Positions 42,489-55,394 of a stretch of DNA of 64,000 nucleotides are shown piece after piece. The stretch's first letter is position 1. Every line of letters starts with the position of its first letter. A program made the position numbers and the translations under genes. Source of the stretch: Lineus longissimus (taxonomy: Eukaryota; Nemertea; Pilidiophora; Heteronemertea; Lineidae); assembly GCF_910592395.1 (NCBI RefSeq), contig NC_088315.1, positions 12,218,501-12,282,500 on the forward strand, read 5' to 3'. The notes under the pieces were generated by a model that did not search any database, was not told where the DNA came from, and was given only the letters and a program-made list of their open reading frames with translations.

Positions 42489-43905
42489 TGCGTATGATAG
42501 GGTAGTTTAAATAAACGCCACGTGGCGCTCAGATACAAGATATCGTCTACTGGCTACTGAATGGGAAAATAAAAAGATATTGACCCGCAGGGGATGGACT
42601 TGCCTAGGGCGGAAATCAGAAACATAACATTAACTTGTTCTGGCCTTAAAAGAGTGAATATATTTCACTCTTTCTGAAAAGTGAATTTTACTCTTTTTGG
42701 AGTGGTCACTGGCCCACTCCGAAAAAGAGTGAATTTTCAATCAATTGGAGTGAAATTTCACTCTCTACTTTTTAGAGTGTACTGGTTACGTCCCAGTCGC
42801 ATCAATGACCTTGAAAACAGCGACACTGCTACACATTTCGTGCTGAACCTGTTACTCTATGTACAATTTTTTCTCTTTTACTATGTGTGGTTTTTTAAAT
42901 TGTACAGTGCTTTGCAAATGATTTTCATTCAAAAGCACTTTTAATATAATAAATTATTATCATTATTATTATTATTATTACTTCGCACAATTCTCAGTGC
43001 GAGAGTGCAGTTTTTAAGTCAATTTCAAGTTATTATAATTATCACCTCTGGAGCCTACAGTTGGGGGGAAATTAAGGAAAATACCAATGTCCTTTTTATC
43101 ACCAATTTGCCTATTTATATATATGCGTATGATAGGGTAGTTTAAATAAACGCCACGTGGCGCTCAGATACAAGATATCGTCTACTGGCTACTGAATGGG
43201 AAAATAAAAAGATATTGACCCGCAGGGGATGGACTTGCCTAGGGCGGAAATCAGAAACATAACATTAACTTGTTTTGGCCTTAAAAGAGTGAATATATTT
43301 CACTCTTTCTGAAAAGTGAATTTTACTCTTTTTGGAGTGGTCACTGGCCCACTCCGAAAAAGAGTGAATTTTCAATCAATTGGAGTGAAATTTCACTCTC
43401 TACTTTTTAGAGTGTACTGGTTACGTCCCAGTCGCATCAATGACCTTGAAAACAGCGACACTGCTACACATTTCGTGCTGAACCTGTTACTCTATGTACA
43501 ATTTTTTCTCTTTTACTATGTGTGGTTTTTTAAATTGTACAGTGCTTTGCAAATGATTTTCATTCAAAAGCACTTTTAATATAATAAATTATTATCATTA
43601 TTATTATTATTATTACTTCGTTCAATTCTCTGAACCTGTTACTCTATGTACAATTTTTTCTCTTTTACTATGTGTGGTTTTTTAAATTGTACAGTGCTTT
43701 GCAAATGATTTTCATTCAAAAGCACTTTTAATATAATAAATTATTATCATTATTATTATTATTATTACTTCGCACAATTCTCAGTGCGAGAGTGCAGTTT
43801 TTAAGTCAATTTCAAGTTATTATAATTATCACCTCTGGAGCCTACAGTTGGGGGGAAATTAAGGAAAATACCAATGTCCTTTTTATCACCAATTTGCCTA
43901 TATCT
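42489..43905 (+). repeat. Near-identical 635-bp tandem duplication plus partial third copy
   Basis: Sequence from GCGTATGATAGGGTAGTTTA (about 42490) is repeated from 43125 with almost no differences, an offset of 635 bp. A third partial copy starts at 43631 (CTGAACCTGTTACTCTATG) and runs to about 43905. Both full copies contain an 87-codon frame (42681-42944 and 43316-43579) made of GAGTG/CACTC-rich repeat and AT-rich DNA; I do not regard it as a gene. A (TTA)n microsatellite ends each copy. Confidence 0.92.
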
Positions 43906-43929
43906 ATTGTTTTATGGCAAATGTTGACC

Positions 43930-44955
43930 GAAAAATCGCTCTGGACAACTCATCCATAACTGCTTGGCGGAGAGCACTGAAACTTTCAGTGATGATAGGT
44001 GATATGTTGAAATTGTGCATGTGTATTCGATTACTTCAGTCATTTAACTTATTTGCCTAATAATGAGCTCCATTGTTTTTTTTTGCCTGGTTAGCTCGTA
44101 GCATGCTTATCATTCAGGCTATCAACATGTAATTTTCAGGGAAGGTTGATCTGATGATTAGCAGCAACTTTCATTCAATATCACGATATTTTCTTCGTTC
44201 ATGAGAAAATAAACACTTTTGTATATATATCCAATGACAAAAAGTCGTTTCCGGACAACTCCTCCATAACCGCTTGGCGAAGAGCACTGAAAGGTTCAGG
44301 GTTGATAGGTGATATGTTGAAGTTGTGCATGTGGGTTAGATTTTTTTCAGTATGTTACTAATTTAAGCAATTCATTAGGGAATTGTTGCTAATTAGCATA
44401 ATAATGAGCTCCATTTTTTTACCTCGTTAGCTCGTAGCTCGCTAATTTTTTAGTGCCATCGTCATGCTATTTTTTCGGGAAGGTGTTTCGAAATATTTGC
44501 TTAAGCTTATATTATATGAGGCTCTTCAATATATTGATATTTGCTTTGTTCATGGGATAATGAGCACTTTTCTTTCAGGTATTATCAAATGAAGAAATAA
44601 TTGTTTCCGGATAATTTCTCCGTAACCTCTCGACAGAGAGCACTGCAATTTGATGATAACTTAAATGGTTATTAGCTTCATTGTTTTTAGCCTGGACTGT
44701 TTTAAGATCGATTATTATTAATACTATTGTCATGAAATTTTCAGAGAAGACTAATCAGATGACTTGCAACAACTTCCATTATAGGCAAAATTCTATGATT
44801 TACCTTGTTCGTGAGATAACGAGCTATTTTGCTGTACGTCACTATCTAATGACGAAAGTCGCTTCCTTACAACTCCCCCATAACCACTTGGCGGAGAGCA
44901 GAGGTTATATATTACAGTTGTGAATATTGGTTTGATTTTTTTCATTCACGTTAGT
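43930..44955 (-). repeat. Dispersed satellite S, reverse array
   Basis: Three to four diverged units of about 280-340 bp, reverse orientation to 29570-29968: CTTGGCGGAGAGCACTGAAA, CATGAGAAAATAA, AATAATGAGCTCCATT and TTTCAGGGAAGGT recur. Confidence 0.75.
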
Positions 44956-44966
44956 GTTTTGCATAA

Positions 44967-45740
44967 AATGAAACGGTCAAGGGCCATTGTGCTCATCGTA
45001 TAGATATTTGATGGTTAGGAATTCATCCCGGTTAAGAAACATGCTACATATATAGTATATAGGTCAAACCAAAGCCGGCAGAACATTTGATGTATCGCTG
45101 CTTGGAGTATATATAGTATATAGGTCAAACCAAAGTCGTCAGAACATGTGATGTATCTCTGCTTGGAGTACCTACCATAAAAATATCACCGAAACCAAGT
45201 CACTATTAAGCGAGATATTGCACTTTCTACCTTTTTTAGTTTTGGCCCCCTGGGTCGACAATCGGACCAGACCGAAACTTGGTGTCAGCTGTTATATGAT
45301 GTAAAGAGTCATGTGTATTAAATTTCAAGTTCATACCTTAAGCAGTTAAGAAACGTGCCATAGTTAAACCAAAACGGCCAATTTACACCATTTGACCTCT
45401 GTGACCTTGAAAAGTAGGTCAAATCAAAAGCCCATAAGATATATGATGTATCCTTGTTAGGAGAACCTACCATAAATTTTTTCACAAAAAACTCACTCAT
45501 TGGACAGATATCACACTTTTAAGGTTTCCTTTCTGGCCCCCTGGTGGCCAAGTAAAGAATCAAATCGGACCGAAATTCATTGTCAGAGGTCACCTGACAT
45601 GGGGATCCTGTGTACAAAGTTTCAAGTTAATAGCTCTAGCGGTTAAGAAACGTGGCACTATTTTTGAAACAGGAAACAGACGAAGACGACGACGACGACG
45701 GACGACGGACACATCGGTGTTGTATACACTCCCCAACGGT
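44967..45740 (+). repeat. Dispersed repeat R2, copy 1
   Basis: Begins AAAATGAAACGGTCAAGGGC and ends with (GACGAC)n and GGTGAGCC. Inside recur ACCTCTGTGACCTTGAAAAG, TTTTGGCCCCCTGG and TTAAGAAACGTGCCA. Minus-strand frames here are shadows of the repeat. Confidence 0.8.
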
Positions 45741-45844
45741 GAGCCAAAAAGCATTTTGGGGAAGCATGCGAGTTGGCCTCGCGAACTCAGGACCCCTCTA
45801 GTTCTGATTGTCTTTTCATTACCTCCACATACATAATGAGCACA

Positions 45845-47935
45845 CATATCGGATGCATGTTGAGCGGCCAGGAAGACAAGTAACGAAATCGAGGAGATGA
45901 GGCAAGCGACTTTTTATTGCCCCATCTCTGCCTACTGAAGAACAGCTAAGGGTATTCTAAAATAAATCTGGACCAAGTACGAACTGTCTTTGTTTTCCCA
46001 ATTTTACGTCAAAATAAAAAAATTAACCATGCATTTTAAGATTGTTTGGGAAGCGTTCAGGCTGCTGTCGACTGAAGCAAGAGCCTGCGGTGTCATTACA
46101 TTGCTGCCTATTTATTTCTTACCTATCACAAGCCGAAAGCTGGAACAGTGAGCAGAGAAGGCTTACCCAATCGTACAGGCCAAATAGTGTCAGAATGGAT
46201 TTAGGGTAACAATAGGCACGCCCGAACGTTTGTGACTGGCGAAATTGATCGGTACACAACTCTAAATTTCGATAAGATCGCGCACGTCAAAAGTAGCCGG
46301 AAATCTAGCCGTAACGCATTACGGTTGTACAATTCGTAAAGAGCACAGCATACTGAATTACGACTGGGAAATATCACTGTGCCCATCGGCGTTCCTCACC
46401 GCAACATGAGCAATTCTAGTGCCATTAGAGAAATAAATGAACAGAATGCACCGTCCTGATCATATTGGTTGCCATGGGAACCATCTACTACAGATACCAC
46501 TATCATTACCATGAAGGATGTGGTGATTGTTTATTACGGACTGAACATGATCATAAAGCAAAGACATGGTGTCAAAATTCTCGGACTTGTATTGCAAGAT
46601 ATGCAAAGGGGAATATTAATCCCCGGTCTTTATTTAAGCTCGGTTTTAGTCTTATGACCAACTAATTCAAGTGGCCACATTATTCATCGAGACTAAATTA
46701 TATGTGTGTGCCTAGACTCTGATCATTGTATTGAGGACGACCTGAGAAGCCTGGAGGAAACGTGCACGTTGTAAACAAAAGTTTAAGAAGAGGACTATTC
46801 ATAAAATTTACGAACAATTTAACTATTACCTTGACTGACAAATGACGAATCATTAAGAGCACAGGGTTTCCGCTTTGATCATTCTCATGATTGGCCAGGG
46901 GGCTGTGCGGAATGGTGCGCATATCGCGGCCTCTTGGCAAGTATGAGTTTTTTTGTGTGAGACTACGGAGACAACTGAGAAAACTGATAATGGATAGATC
47001 ATTAATTTACACTTGTGCATAATTTTGGCTTCATATAGCTCTGGTTTTGGCTTCTTGGATCAACAACTCCAATTCGCAACTCAATATGAGCTTTGGAGTT
47101 AAGAAGGCCTTCGACTTGCTCATCAGGGCTATGTTTGCCATCCCCTAAATTACGGTCATACGATAGTCACCACAAGCTAACGTGCTTTAAAGCTGAACTC
47201 ACTCCATAAACGCACCCACTGCCAGGTTTAAATCAGCACAGCAGGCAGTTGCCATGTTTTAAACGCCCTCGTGTAGGCACCATGATAGATTACCGGCCGC
47301 AGGAGGTGGCGCAATCGTATTCACCAACTGTTACACGGGAAGTAAAGCATCGATATAAATTGCATTTTGCTGATTGATATTAATTCACATCTTCTTAGAA
47401 CTGGTTCACTTCGGGTGAACTGACTCTTAGAAAAAATATTCCCATTCATTGCAAGTGTCAACATAGCGGACAGACATGGCAATGCACGAAAGTAACCTTA
47501 GCGGACAGTCTGCCATCTATCATTGCATTTTAAGTCACTTTATAGAAGTCTTTGAGCCAAGTACTTGTTATCTATATATTCTGAAATACATGCTACAGAA
47601 CACAGCACGTACAATAATCTTCACAACTATAAAGCAGATATGGTAGAAAGAAGCGCAATTTGTACCCTAAATTAGGCGTAGGGCTACAAAAACACTGATT
47701 TCTCTATTCATTCAGGACAGCCACACCAATCTATATACTCTACCGCCTTAACCACTGGATGGATTCTCCTGATTGTTCGTATGTGCATGAAGATTTTACT
47801 CGTGAAGCCATTCAGCTACGTCTCCAATCAATATTTATAGCGCAAAATGTGTTTTGCGTGTGTTTTTTCGTATGAACATCCTGAGAGCGTGTGTTTTTCC
47901 GTATGAATATGTAATAGACGGTGCTGCCCTCTAAG
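45845..47935. other. No recognised gene
   Basis: Only short frames without familiar domains; no inverted-repeat element was identified. Confidence 0.45.
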
Positions 47936-47974
47936 CCCGGCACCTGAGATATAAACGCAAGAACGTCCCAGGAG

Positions 47975-48045
47975 TTCTGGGAATTCTGGTGACACTGGCC
48001 TAAAACGCCAGCGACCCGAGTTCGAAACCCGCACCGGTCAGTTTT
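47975..48045 (+). ncRNA. tRNA-like relic
   Basis: CTGGC-CTAAAAC-GCCAG makes a perfect 5-bp anticodon-like stem with a 7-nt loop and U33. The B box is GAGTTCGAAACC, and a T7 run follows. The T stem and acceptor stem do not pair, so it is probably a SINE head or dead tRNA. Confidence 0.35.
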
Positions 48046-48537
48046 TTTCCTTATTTTTTCCGCGATTCTTATTATTTTTAACGGTCAATTTCTTTACCTT
48101 TTTTTCCGTGATATTAAATTACAATTTTTAAGTGAATATATACATATATTAGTGAATCGCACTTTTTGTAATAAGCAAAAAGTTTCAAAATATGGCTTTT
48201 CTGATCGCGCAGATTTTTTTACTTTATACGTACTGTTACATTCAATTTGAGGACGGAATTCGACATCGTTTGAAGTGCATAAGTGCCCATATAACCAGAT
48301 AAATTTTACTTTTAAGACGAAGAAAACGACAAAGCCAAGCCGACATGACACGCTCGCGCCGCCTGTTGTTAGTTTAATAAATTAATGTAATATAAATTCC
48401 CAGCCTCGACCAACACCATATATACGCAAAGTAGTTCCTACAACTCCGAAACGAACATCTTTAAGTACATATACAATAATATAACGGCAACTGCATAATC
48501 CCACTATGTTCGCAGATTCTATTCAAATTCCATCGGA

Positions 48538-48741
48538 ATGTCACATCTAGAAAATGCCAAGATTGTCGATGCAGTCATCACAGATTTGTCGCGGGGATTT
48601 GAGCGACATAGGCATAACCCAAAACAATCGCCAACTCACGACTTGATCCTCAAAATCAACGACATGCTCATAAGTAACTTGCATGTCTCCTCCGAAACGC
48701 ATTCGATTGCATACAGGCCAGTTTCTGATGATGAAACGTAA
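48538..48741 (+). CDS. Uncharacterised 67-codon frame
   Basis: A compact frame from a Met to a stop (MSHLENAKIVDAVITDLSRG, then HDLILKINDMLISNL). It is hydrophilic with helix-like spacing and lies in DNA with no recognised repeats. I know no homologue. It may be a small gene, a terminal exon or chance. Confidence 0.25.
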   Translation: MSHLENAKIVDAVITDLSRGFERHRHNPKQSPTHDLILKINDMLISNLHVSSETHSIAYRPVSDDET

Positions 48742-49064
48742 TAGGACAGCTATCCCATTGGATTTCTTACATGTTATTTAATTACTCTGACAGCATGTCA
48801 ACCGTTCGTCTCATCTTGAAATCGGATGCAACCGTCATGCATCTCCGCACCATGACATCCCAAAAGGTCTATATATGGAAAACGCTTTTAAACTTTCGGT
48901 TAAATTTTCAGGGAGAAGTTGTTTCAGTTAAAAGTATCTAATCAGCATATTTGTAAGTAGCCAATATATAGTGTTCTTTTGAAAGGGCAAATAAAAGCCA
49001 AATTATAATCAATACGAACTAAAAATGTTTCTCTTCTGTTAGTTATTCCGATCCTTTCACCAAG

Positions 49065-49079
49065 CCCCCCCCCCCCCCC
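49065..49079 (+). repeat. Poly-C tract (15 C)
   Basis: C15 followed by (CA)n. Confidence 0.95.
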
Positions 49080-49454
49080 ACACACACCCACGCACAAATA
49101 TGAAGCAGCTTTACCAAACACTCCATTCCCCAAACTCCGTGCGGAACACGGGTAATTGCTGGTATCAACCTAATGACAGATGCGTTCAAGTTATCATCTA
49201 GAAATATCTACAGACAAATCTACGTCGAGTGCCATAGAACAGGAATTATTCGCTGTTGAATCTGTCCGAGTTTTCAAATGTGTTATTGTTGTTTGCTAGC
49301 GCTGTGGTAGAATCCCAACACGGAGTATTCAGAAAACGATGGCACCGACGAAAACGTTTCAACCTCGAAACTAAGGGGTCAATGCGCATCTGCCTGCCCC
49401 CTGGAAATTCCTAAAGCTAAAAGCTTTGTGATTAATTAGAGGGAAGGTCGCTTG

Positions 49455-50180
49455 GAAACTCTTATAAAATGGGGAGTTTTTATTGGCCCGGTAAAAACCT
49501 AAGGCGGAATAAGCTTTCATTGATACATCTAAGGAGTTTGGAGGACCCCCAAATCACTTGCAAGGTTCAATGAATACTGGTCTTTCATTGGTTTACGTTT
49601 TCGTATTATCTACACACTCTCATCTTGAAAAATAAGACAATATTTACGATCAATGCGATCAATTTTTGCATTAATTTCGCAGCATTGTCGGTAACGTGTC
49701 CGTTGCGGATTCGTAAGGTACTATTTGGATGTTTTGAGAAAAACTGCCTCGTCCAGTTTCTCCGCTTGCGGATAAACGAATAAGTTTCACTGCCGTTTCT
49801 TTAAACTGTTAGAATCAGAGGAGAAATGATTATGTGGTTTTATGAAGATGTTGCTGAGTTTCTTCTTGGGAGTCTTAGAGGCCTGCCACTACCAAATACA
49901 TCCCGATGAAAATTGATGCTCCACTCGGCACCCCCAGGTATGTGAACACATGAAAGCAGTTACAGCACACATAACACGTTAAAAATATACACGGCGTTTT
50001 GTCTGGTAACAGCTTTCCGCTACCATCGCAAACTTTATTTATATACCAGACGACTGTGGCCTCTTCGTAGCCGCTTATGTGACCCGTAGTAGAAACAGCT
50101 GACAGCGACCGGGGAATCCACGTTCTGCTCGCGAATTTTCAATTCGTAGAAAACAAAGTTGTAAGGTTATGCTTGTAATA
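49455..50180 (+). repeat. Dispersed repeat D, copy 2
   Basis: Collinear with 17535-18215 in the same orientation; see that entry. The copies differ by scattered substitutions and short indels and share no conserved frame. Confidence 0.65.
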
Positions 50181-51065
50181 TGGAACTAGCATATGGGACG
50201 AATATTGGATATGGGACGACACACAGAAGTTAATAATTTCGCTGCAGTTGTCACTACATAGGCTTCGGACTCGCGGTTGGATGATAATGTCATAATGTCA
50301 TAATGATGTTCCCCAAGTTATCTATAGACGTAATGACGTCATTTTCATGAGCTCAGAAACTATTAATTTCAACTTAACCACGTAGCTATGAATGATTTGA
50401 ATAATTTCCAACAGAAATCTATATGAAATATGCAATATTGGTGAACAGAGCGCCGTTTGAAACAACAGTGCGTCATCGTTTTCTTCAACGCATTTCCAGT
50501 AGGCCCGACGTGAAACTCTGCCCTTTTCACCAAATTTAGTATCTCCTGACAACGGAGGTGTCCTCTCAGAGAATCCAGTCAGAATGTGTGCACATATTAC
50601 AAAGGAGTGCCTTGACTACCTGAAAATACAATCTGTTCGGCATTCCCAAGGTCAGTTTTGCTTGCAGCGCGAATGCAAAATGACCAGTTGAGCTTAAAGG
50701 GGTACCTGTTTTAAGTGCAGTTTCCGCCAAATGTGAACACTGCGGTGGCACAAGGCATGAATTGCCTTGCCCAAGGAATAAACAAATATGCTTCTATATG
50801 AGATAATGATGAACATATGAATAGCTTGATGCTTTCCGGATCAGAATATGCATGATGTGCAGTATGTGATTGACGCTGAACGTGATTATTTTGCACAATT
50901 GAGGCGTTCGTTATATTTCGACGTATGGGATGCTAAGTATGACACAATTTGAGCAGATTGTCATAGTACATATGATATTTCTAGATGGTCGTTCCAGCCT
51001 TTCCTTTTGAAGAAACCTGTGTTGTCGGGTATCAGGAGACTTGTAGGAGGCTGCAGATTTAACAT
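50180..51065. other. No recognised feature
   Basis: Short frames only. Confidence 0.45.
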
Positions 51066-51068
51066 ATG

Positions 51069-52619
51069 TTAAAATGAAACGGCAAGGGGCCATTGTGCTC
51101 ACCGTATAGATATTTTGTGCTTCGGAATTCAACCAGGTTAAAAAACATTGTACATGTATAGTATATAGGTCAAACCAAAATGATGTATCGTGATGTATCA
51201 TTGCTTGGAGTAAGTACCATAAGAATATCATCAAAAACAACAAGTCACTAATAAACGAGATTTGCACTTTTTATCTACTTTAGTTTTGGCCACCTGGTGG
51301 CCAAGTTGAGTACCAGATCAGATCGAAATTCGGTGTCCGAGGTTACATGACGTAGGGAGTCATGCAGCAAATTTCAAGTTCAGCTTTAGTGGTTAAGAAA
51401 CGTGCCATAGTTACACTCAAACGGACAATTTACGCCATTTCACCTCTGTGACCTTGAAAAGGAGGTCAATGTGTCCTTACTTGGAGAACCTACCATAAAA
51501 AGGTTATTGAAAACGAATCACTAATAAGCGAGATATCACACTTTCTAGGTTTTCACTTTTGGCCCCCTGGTGGCCAAGTCGAGAATCAGACCGGACTGAA
51601 ATTCAGGGTCAGAGGTCACCTGACCTAGGGTGTCCTTTGTACAAAGTCTCAAAATCATAACCTTAGGGGTTAACAAACGTGCCACAGTTACACTCAAACG
51701 GCCAATTTACGCCATTTGACCTCTGTGACCTTGACAAAGAAGTCAAATCAAAAACCTGTGTCATATGTGATGTATCCTTGCTAAGAGTATCAACCATAAA
51801 TTTTTTACCAAAAACTAATCAGTAATAAGCGAGATATGGCACTATTCAAATTTTTGGTTTTGGCCCCCTGGTGGCCAAGTTAAAAATCAGACAGGACCGA
51901 AAATCAGTGTCACAGGTTATCTGACCTAGGGGGTCATGTGTACCAAGTTTAAAGTTCATAGCTTTAGTGGTTAAGAAACGTGCAATAGTTACACACAAAC
52001 AACCAATTCACACCATTTGACCTCTGTGACCTTGATAATAATGTCAAATCAAAAACCCGTAAAATAGTGGATGTATCCTTGTTCTGAGTACTAACCATAA
52101 AAATAGAATTGAAAACAAGTTACTATTAAGCGAGATATTGCACTTTTTACTTTTTTTAGTTTTGGCCTCCTGGTGGCCAAGTCGAGAATCAGATCAGTCC
52201 GAAATTCGATGTCAGAGGTTATATGATGTAGGGAGTCATGTGTACCAAATTTCAAGTTCATAGCCTTATTGGTTAAGAAACGTGCCACTGTTACACTCAA
52301 ACTGCAAATTTATGCCATTTGACCTATGTGACCTTGAAAAGTAGGTCAAATCCAAAACACGTATGATTATGTGAAAACAAATCACTAATAAGTGGGATAT
52401 CACACTATTTATATTTTTAGTTTTGGCCCCCTAGTGGCCAAGTCAAGAATCAGACCGGACCGAAATTCAGTGTCAAAGGTCATCTGACCTAGCGGGTCAT
52501 CCATACAAAGTTTTGAGTCCATAGTCCTAGCGGTTATGAAACGTGCCACTGTTTTAGAAATAGGATAAGACGACTACGGACGACGGACGACGTACGACGG
52601 ACGACGACGGACGACGGGG
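51069..52619 (+). repeat. Dispersed repeat R2, longest copy
   Basis: Begins AAAATGAAACGGCAAGGGCC and GTGCTCACCGTATAG. Four to five internal units of about 280-300 bp repeat GCCATTTGACCTCTGTGACC (near 51435, 51712, 52013, 52313), TTTTGGCCCCCTGGTGGCCA and TTAAGAAACGTGCCA. The end is a (GGACGAC)n tract at 52568-52618. Confidence 0.85.
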
Positions 52620-52620
52620 A

Positions 52621-52947
52621 ATGGCCACTGTAAGAATTATTCAAGAAGAAATGTATAATATTTGGGGTGTTTTGTGATTGTCCGGCCCAATTGGCAATAT
52701 TGCCATTTGGGATGGTGAACAGAGCAAGGAGCAAATGCGACGCTTATGATTTATTTAAAGAAATAAAATGTCCGATTTAACATCCTGCAGAATCAGGGGA
52801 ATCTGGCGTTTCCAGTGACATACGACACAAATGGGTTGTCCTCATGCAATCACTTAGGAAACGCATTTTTTAAAATAGATGTTACGTCCTGTTAATGGGG
52901 CACGTCATCATCGCGTACATTTGGGAAAAAAACTCCCTAACGAGACC
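52621..52947 (+). mobile_element. Repeat A, 3' part
   Basis: Matches 15797-16137 from TGGCCACTGTAAGAATT to CTCCCTAACGAGACC. The left terminus is missing; it abuts the R2 tail. Confidence 0.75.
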
Positions 52948-52949
52948 AT

Positions 52950-54780
52950 AGACACGTAAGCATAGCCGCCATGACACCTCCTTGAAACACTCTTGATCTA
53001 GCCTCACCCGCGTTTGGAACTATTTCATGGCAATTTACCTAAATATCGATGACGTCACTCGTTATCACATGTCATTTAAACATTAGCATAAAAACTAAGA
53101 TTTTGCTTCTAGTAAATCATATCAACATCAATCCAAACCTCCTATGGGTTAAATTCTTACTCTTGATCTTGGTCTATTAAAAATTTTAATTTCCGCCAAT
53201 GCGGCAAATATACAAATCATTGCATTGAAGTGTTTAAACGACACTTCCGAGTATATCAATAACAAATATTTACCATTTGTTGCATGGTTATTGTGAATTA
53301 TAACTGCAACGAAAACATACCATCAGGATTAAATGACAGCCACGTGGACTTGGTGGTACTATTTTTAGTAGGTGACAAAATATCATATCGAAATTTGCGA
53401 CAAAGAATGTGTTATTGTTCGAGTCAGGTATCTCTATTCATGTCTACCGTGAGACGTGTTCCCAATTCAAAACTCATTTGGTGGGCCACAAAAATGTTTT
53501 TGCCAATTTGGAAACAGTAGTGACACGTAACGGCCTACTAGATGGGTCAGAGGTCAGACATACTACACTTCACCTCCAGAATCTGGGGGTGACGCGGTGT
53601 AGAGGTGTTACGAGGGACTACGGTGAAGCAATTTTAAATTCCTTATCAAGTAGTCCCCTGATGTAGAGGTTGAAATCTGAAGAGTGGTGTAGTAATCGGC
53701 TTTTGATGATCTATGCTTGCTCATTATATCCATGTGTGTGATTGGCCAGAGTGCATTTTATGACCAATAGGGACCATGTAAAGTGCAGGGAGTGTGACGA
53801 AATAAAGTATGGTCAGCTTCCCTTATTTAAGGTTGACAATAACTCAAGAATTATAAAATGGTTCAAAGAAGTTAATAGTATAGTATGCGAAGAATAATTA
53901 TTAACGATGAATCCTAATGGGTGTTCTTAAAAAAATGTCAAGTGAAGATGATAAACATACACTATTTTGGCATAGCAAACCATGGTCAGGGAAAAAGGAG
54001 TATTACTTTCTGCTCGAACAGGTAATTATTAGAATTGTAGCTGTGTGCAAGAAAAGGATCACTCATCTGCAAGTAAAACCGGTATTAATTGCTGGATTTG
54101 ATGTGACCCGCAGATGCACTAGTATCCCAAAAAATGGCCAGACCAATCAAAAACCTCGCGTTTTGGCTCATTGCAGCGCGTTTTGTACAGAGAAAGGCCC
54201 GCTGTAGCGCGTTTTCAAACGCGTCAGAAACATTCCATCTTATTTCAAGGCTCAGTGATTTGGCTCGCACCCAAGGGCACACACCAAAAGTTGTCCCTAA
54301 ATCTTTAAGGGCTTACCTGTCAATGCAAAGGAAAAAGGAAAATGTTGGTGGTCTTATCATGGTGAGTAAAGGTATTGGTTTGTCTCGACCGAAAAGAATA
54401 TGGTTTGTCTAATTTCCCTCGATAGCAGACGACTTTTTTGTTGCATCTAAAAAGGAATATTTTTACTCCATAAGGTAGCTTTAAAAAGTCCGTTGATTCA
54501 TCCACCTTGCAACCCGTAGTCCTAAAAAAATATTGGATCTCCTGCTGTCTATTATATCTAGCACTGAACTAGCATCTGTACGAGTCGGGACATGGCATGC
54601 AGAATTTCTGAAACCGGTTGCACTGTTCAATAGATGGTTTAAAGAATGAATACATTATCGTAATGATGGGCGGCGTAGGCGTCACTAGATTGGGGTGTGT
54701 GTCGGCCGGGTGATCCAGTTCTGTGTGTTTTTTCCTGTTATGGACAAAAATCAAAATAATTCGAAAATGAGGTGACTAAA
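52950..54780. other. No recognised gene
   Basis: Frames at 53284-53520, 53409-53666 and 53917-54207 have no domain I know. The stretch 53775-53895 reads RDHVKCRECDEIKYGQLPLF, ending at a stop, with a CxxC pair; it might be another LINE C-terminus, but I cannot support that. Confidence 0.35.
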
Positions 54781-54784
54781 CTAC

Positions 54785-54925
54785 ATAACGCGTTTTTCTA
54801 CTATCTTAGAGCTGACACAAAATCTGAAAAGCATCAAACACGTTCAGAAAAATAGTTCCGATGAACCAGAAGAAGAACAAACATACTGCAGTAAAAAGCC
54901 GCCCATTCCTTTACGTAACTCAGAG
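54785..54925 (+). mobile_element. R1 repeat, right-end fragment
   Basis: TTTTTCTACTATCTTAGAGC, GAAAAGCATCAAACACG, GAACCAGAAGAAGAACAAAC and AAAAAGCCGCCCATTCCTTTA match the right end of R1 at 59460-59586. Confidence 0.75.
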
Positions 54926-55394
54926 AGTCTTATAAATAAAGAGTCAGGCAACAAGGGAACGTATAGCTTCAACATCAAAGCCACCGCCCGTTTCGAAAGA
55001 CGCGTTGAGACAGAGCTCTCGCGGGTCACGCGTTGACCCAACAAGCCAATTCCGCACAACTAGAACTTGAGCAAATTATTCGATCGGAGGAACATAAACA
55101 TACAAAAGCTCTGTTCTAAAGCAAGCACTAGCTTCGAATTCACTGAGTTCTATCCTATTTAGACATATTAGATATACACGTAGTGTTAAAGACAACACTG
55201 ATAAGAAAAAGCGACATGTTTCGCCTTTTACCATTTGGCAGTTTTGAGAAATAGTGATGGCATTGTTTGAGAATAATTTTAGAAATGCGTTTTTCTTCTC
55301 TTCATTATCACATATTTCTGCGGTTAGCAGTTAACTACATGTATTTTTATCGGGTTTAGCAGGTTTAATTTCGCGTTGGCGGTGAAACACGAAA

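Noticed and set aside
42681-43579. Two identical 87-codon proteins
   Set aside because: The identity reflects a recent DNA duplication; the frame is made of GAGTG/CACTC repeat and AT-rich DNA, with no domain.
45590-45847. Minus-strand 85-codon frame
   Set aside because: It is antisense to the R2 repeat and its GACGAC tail.
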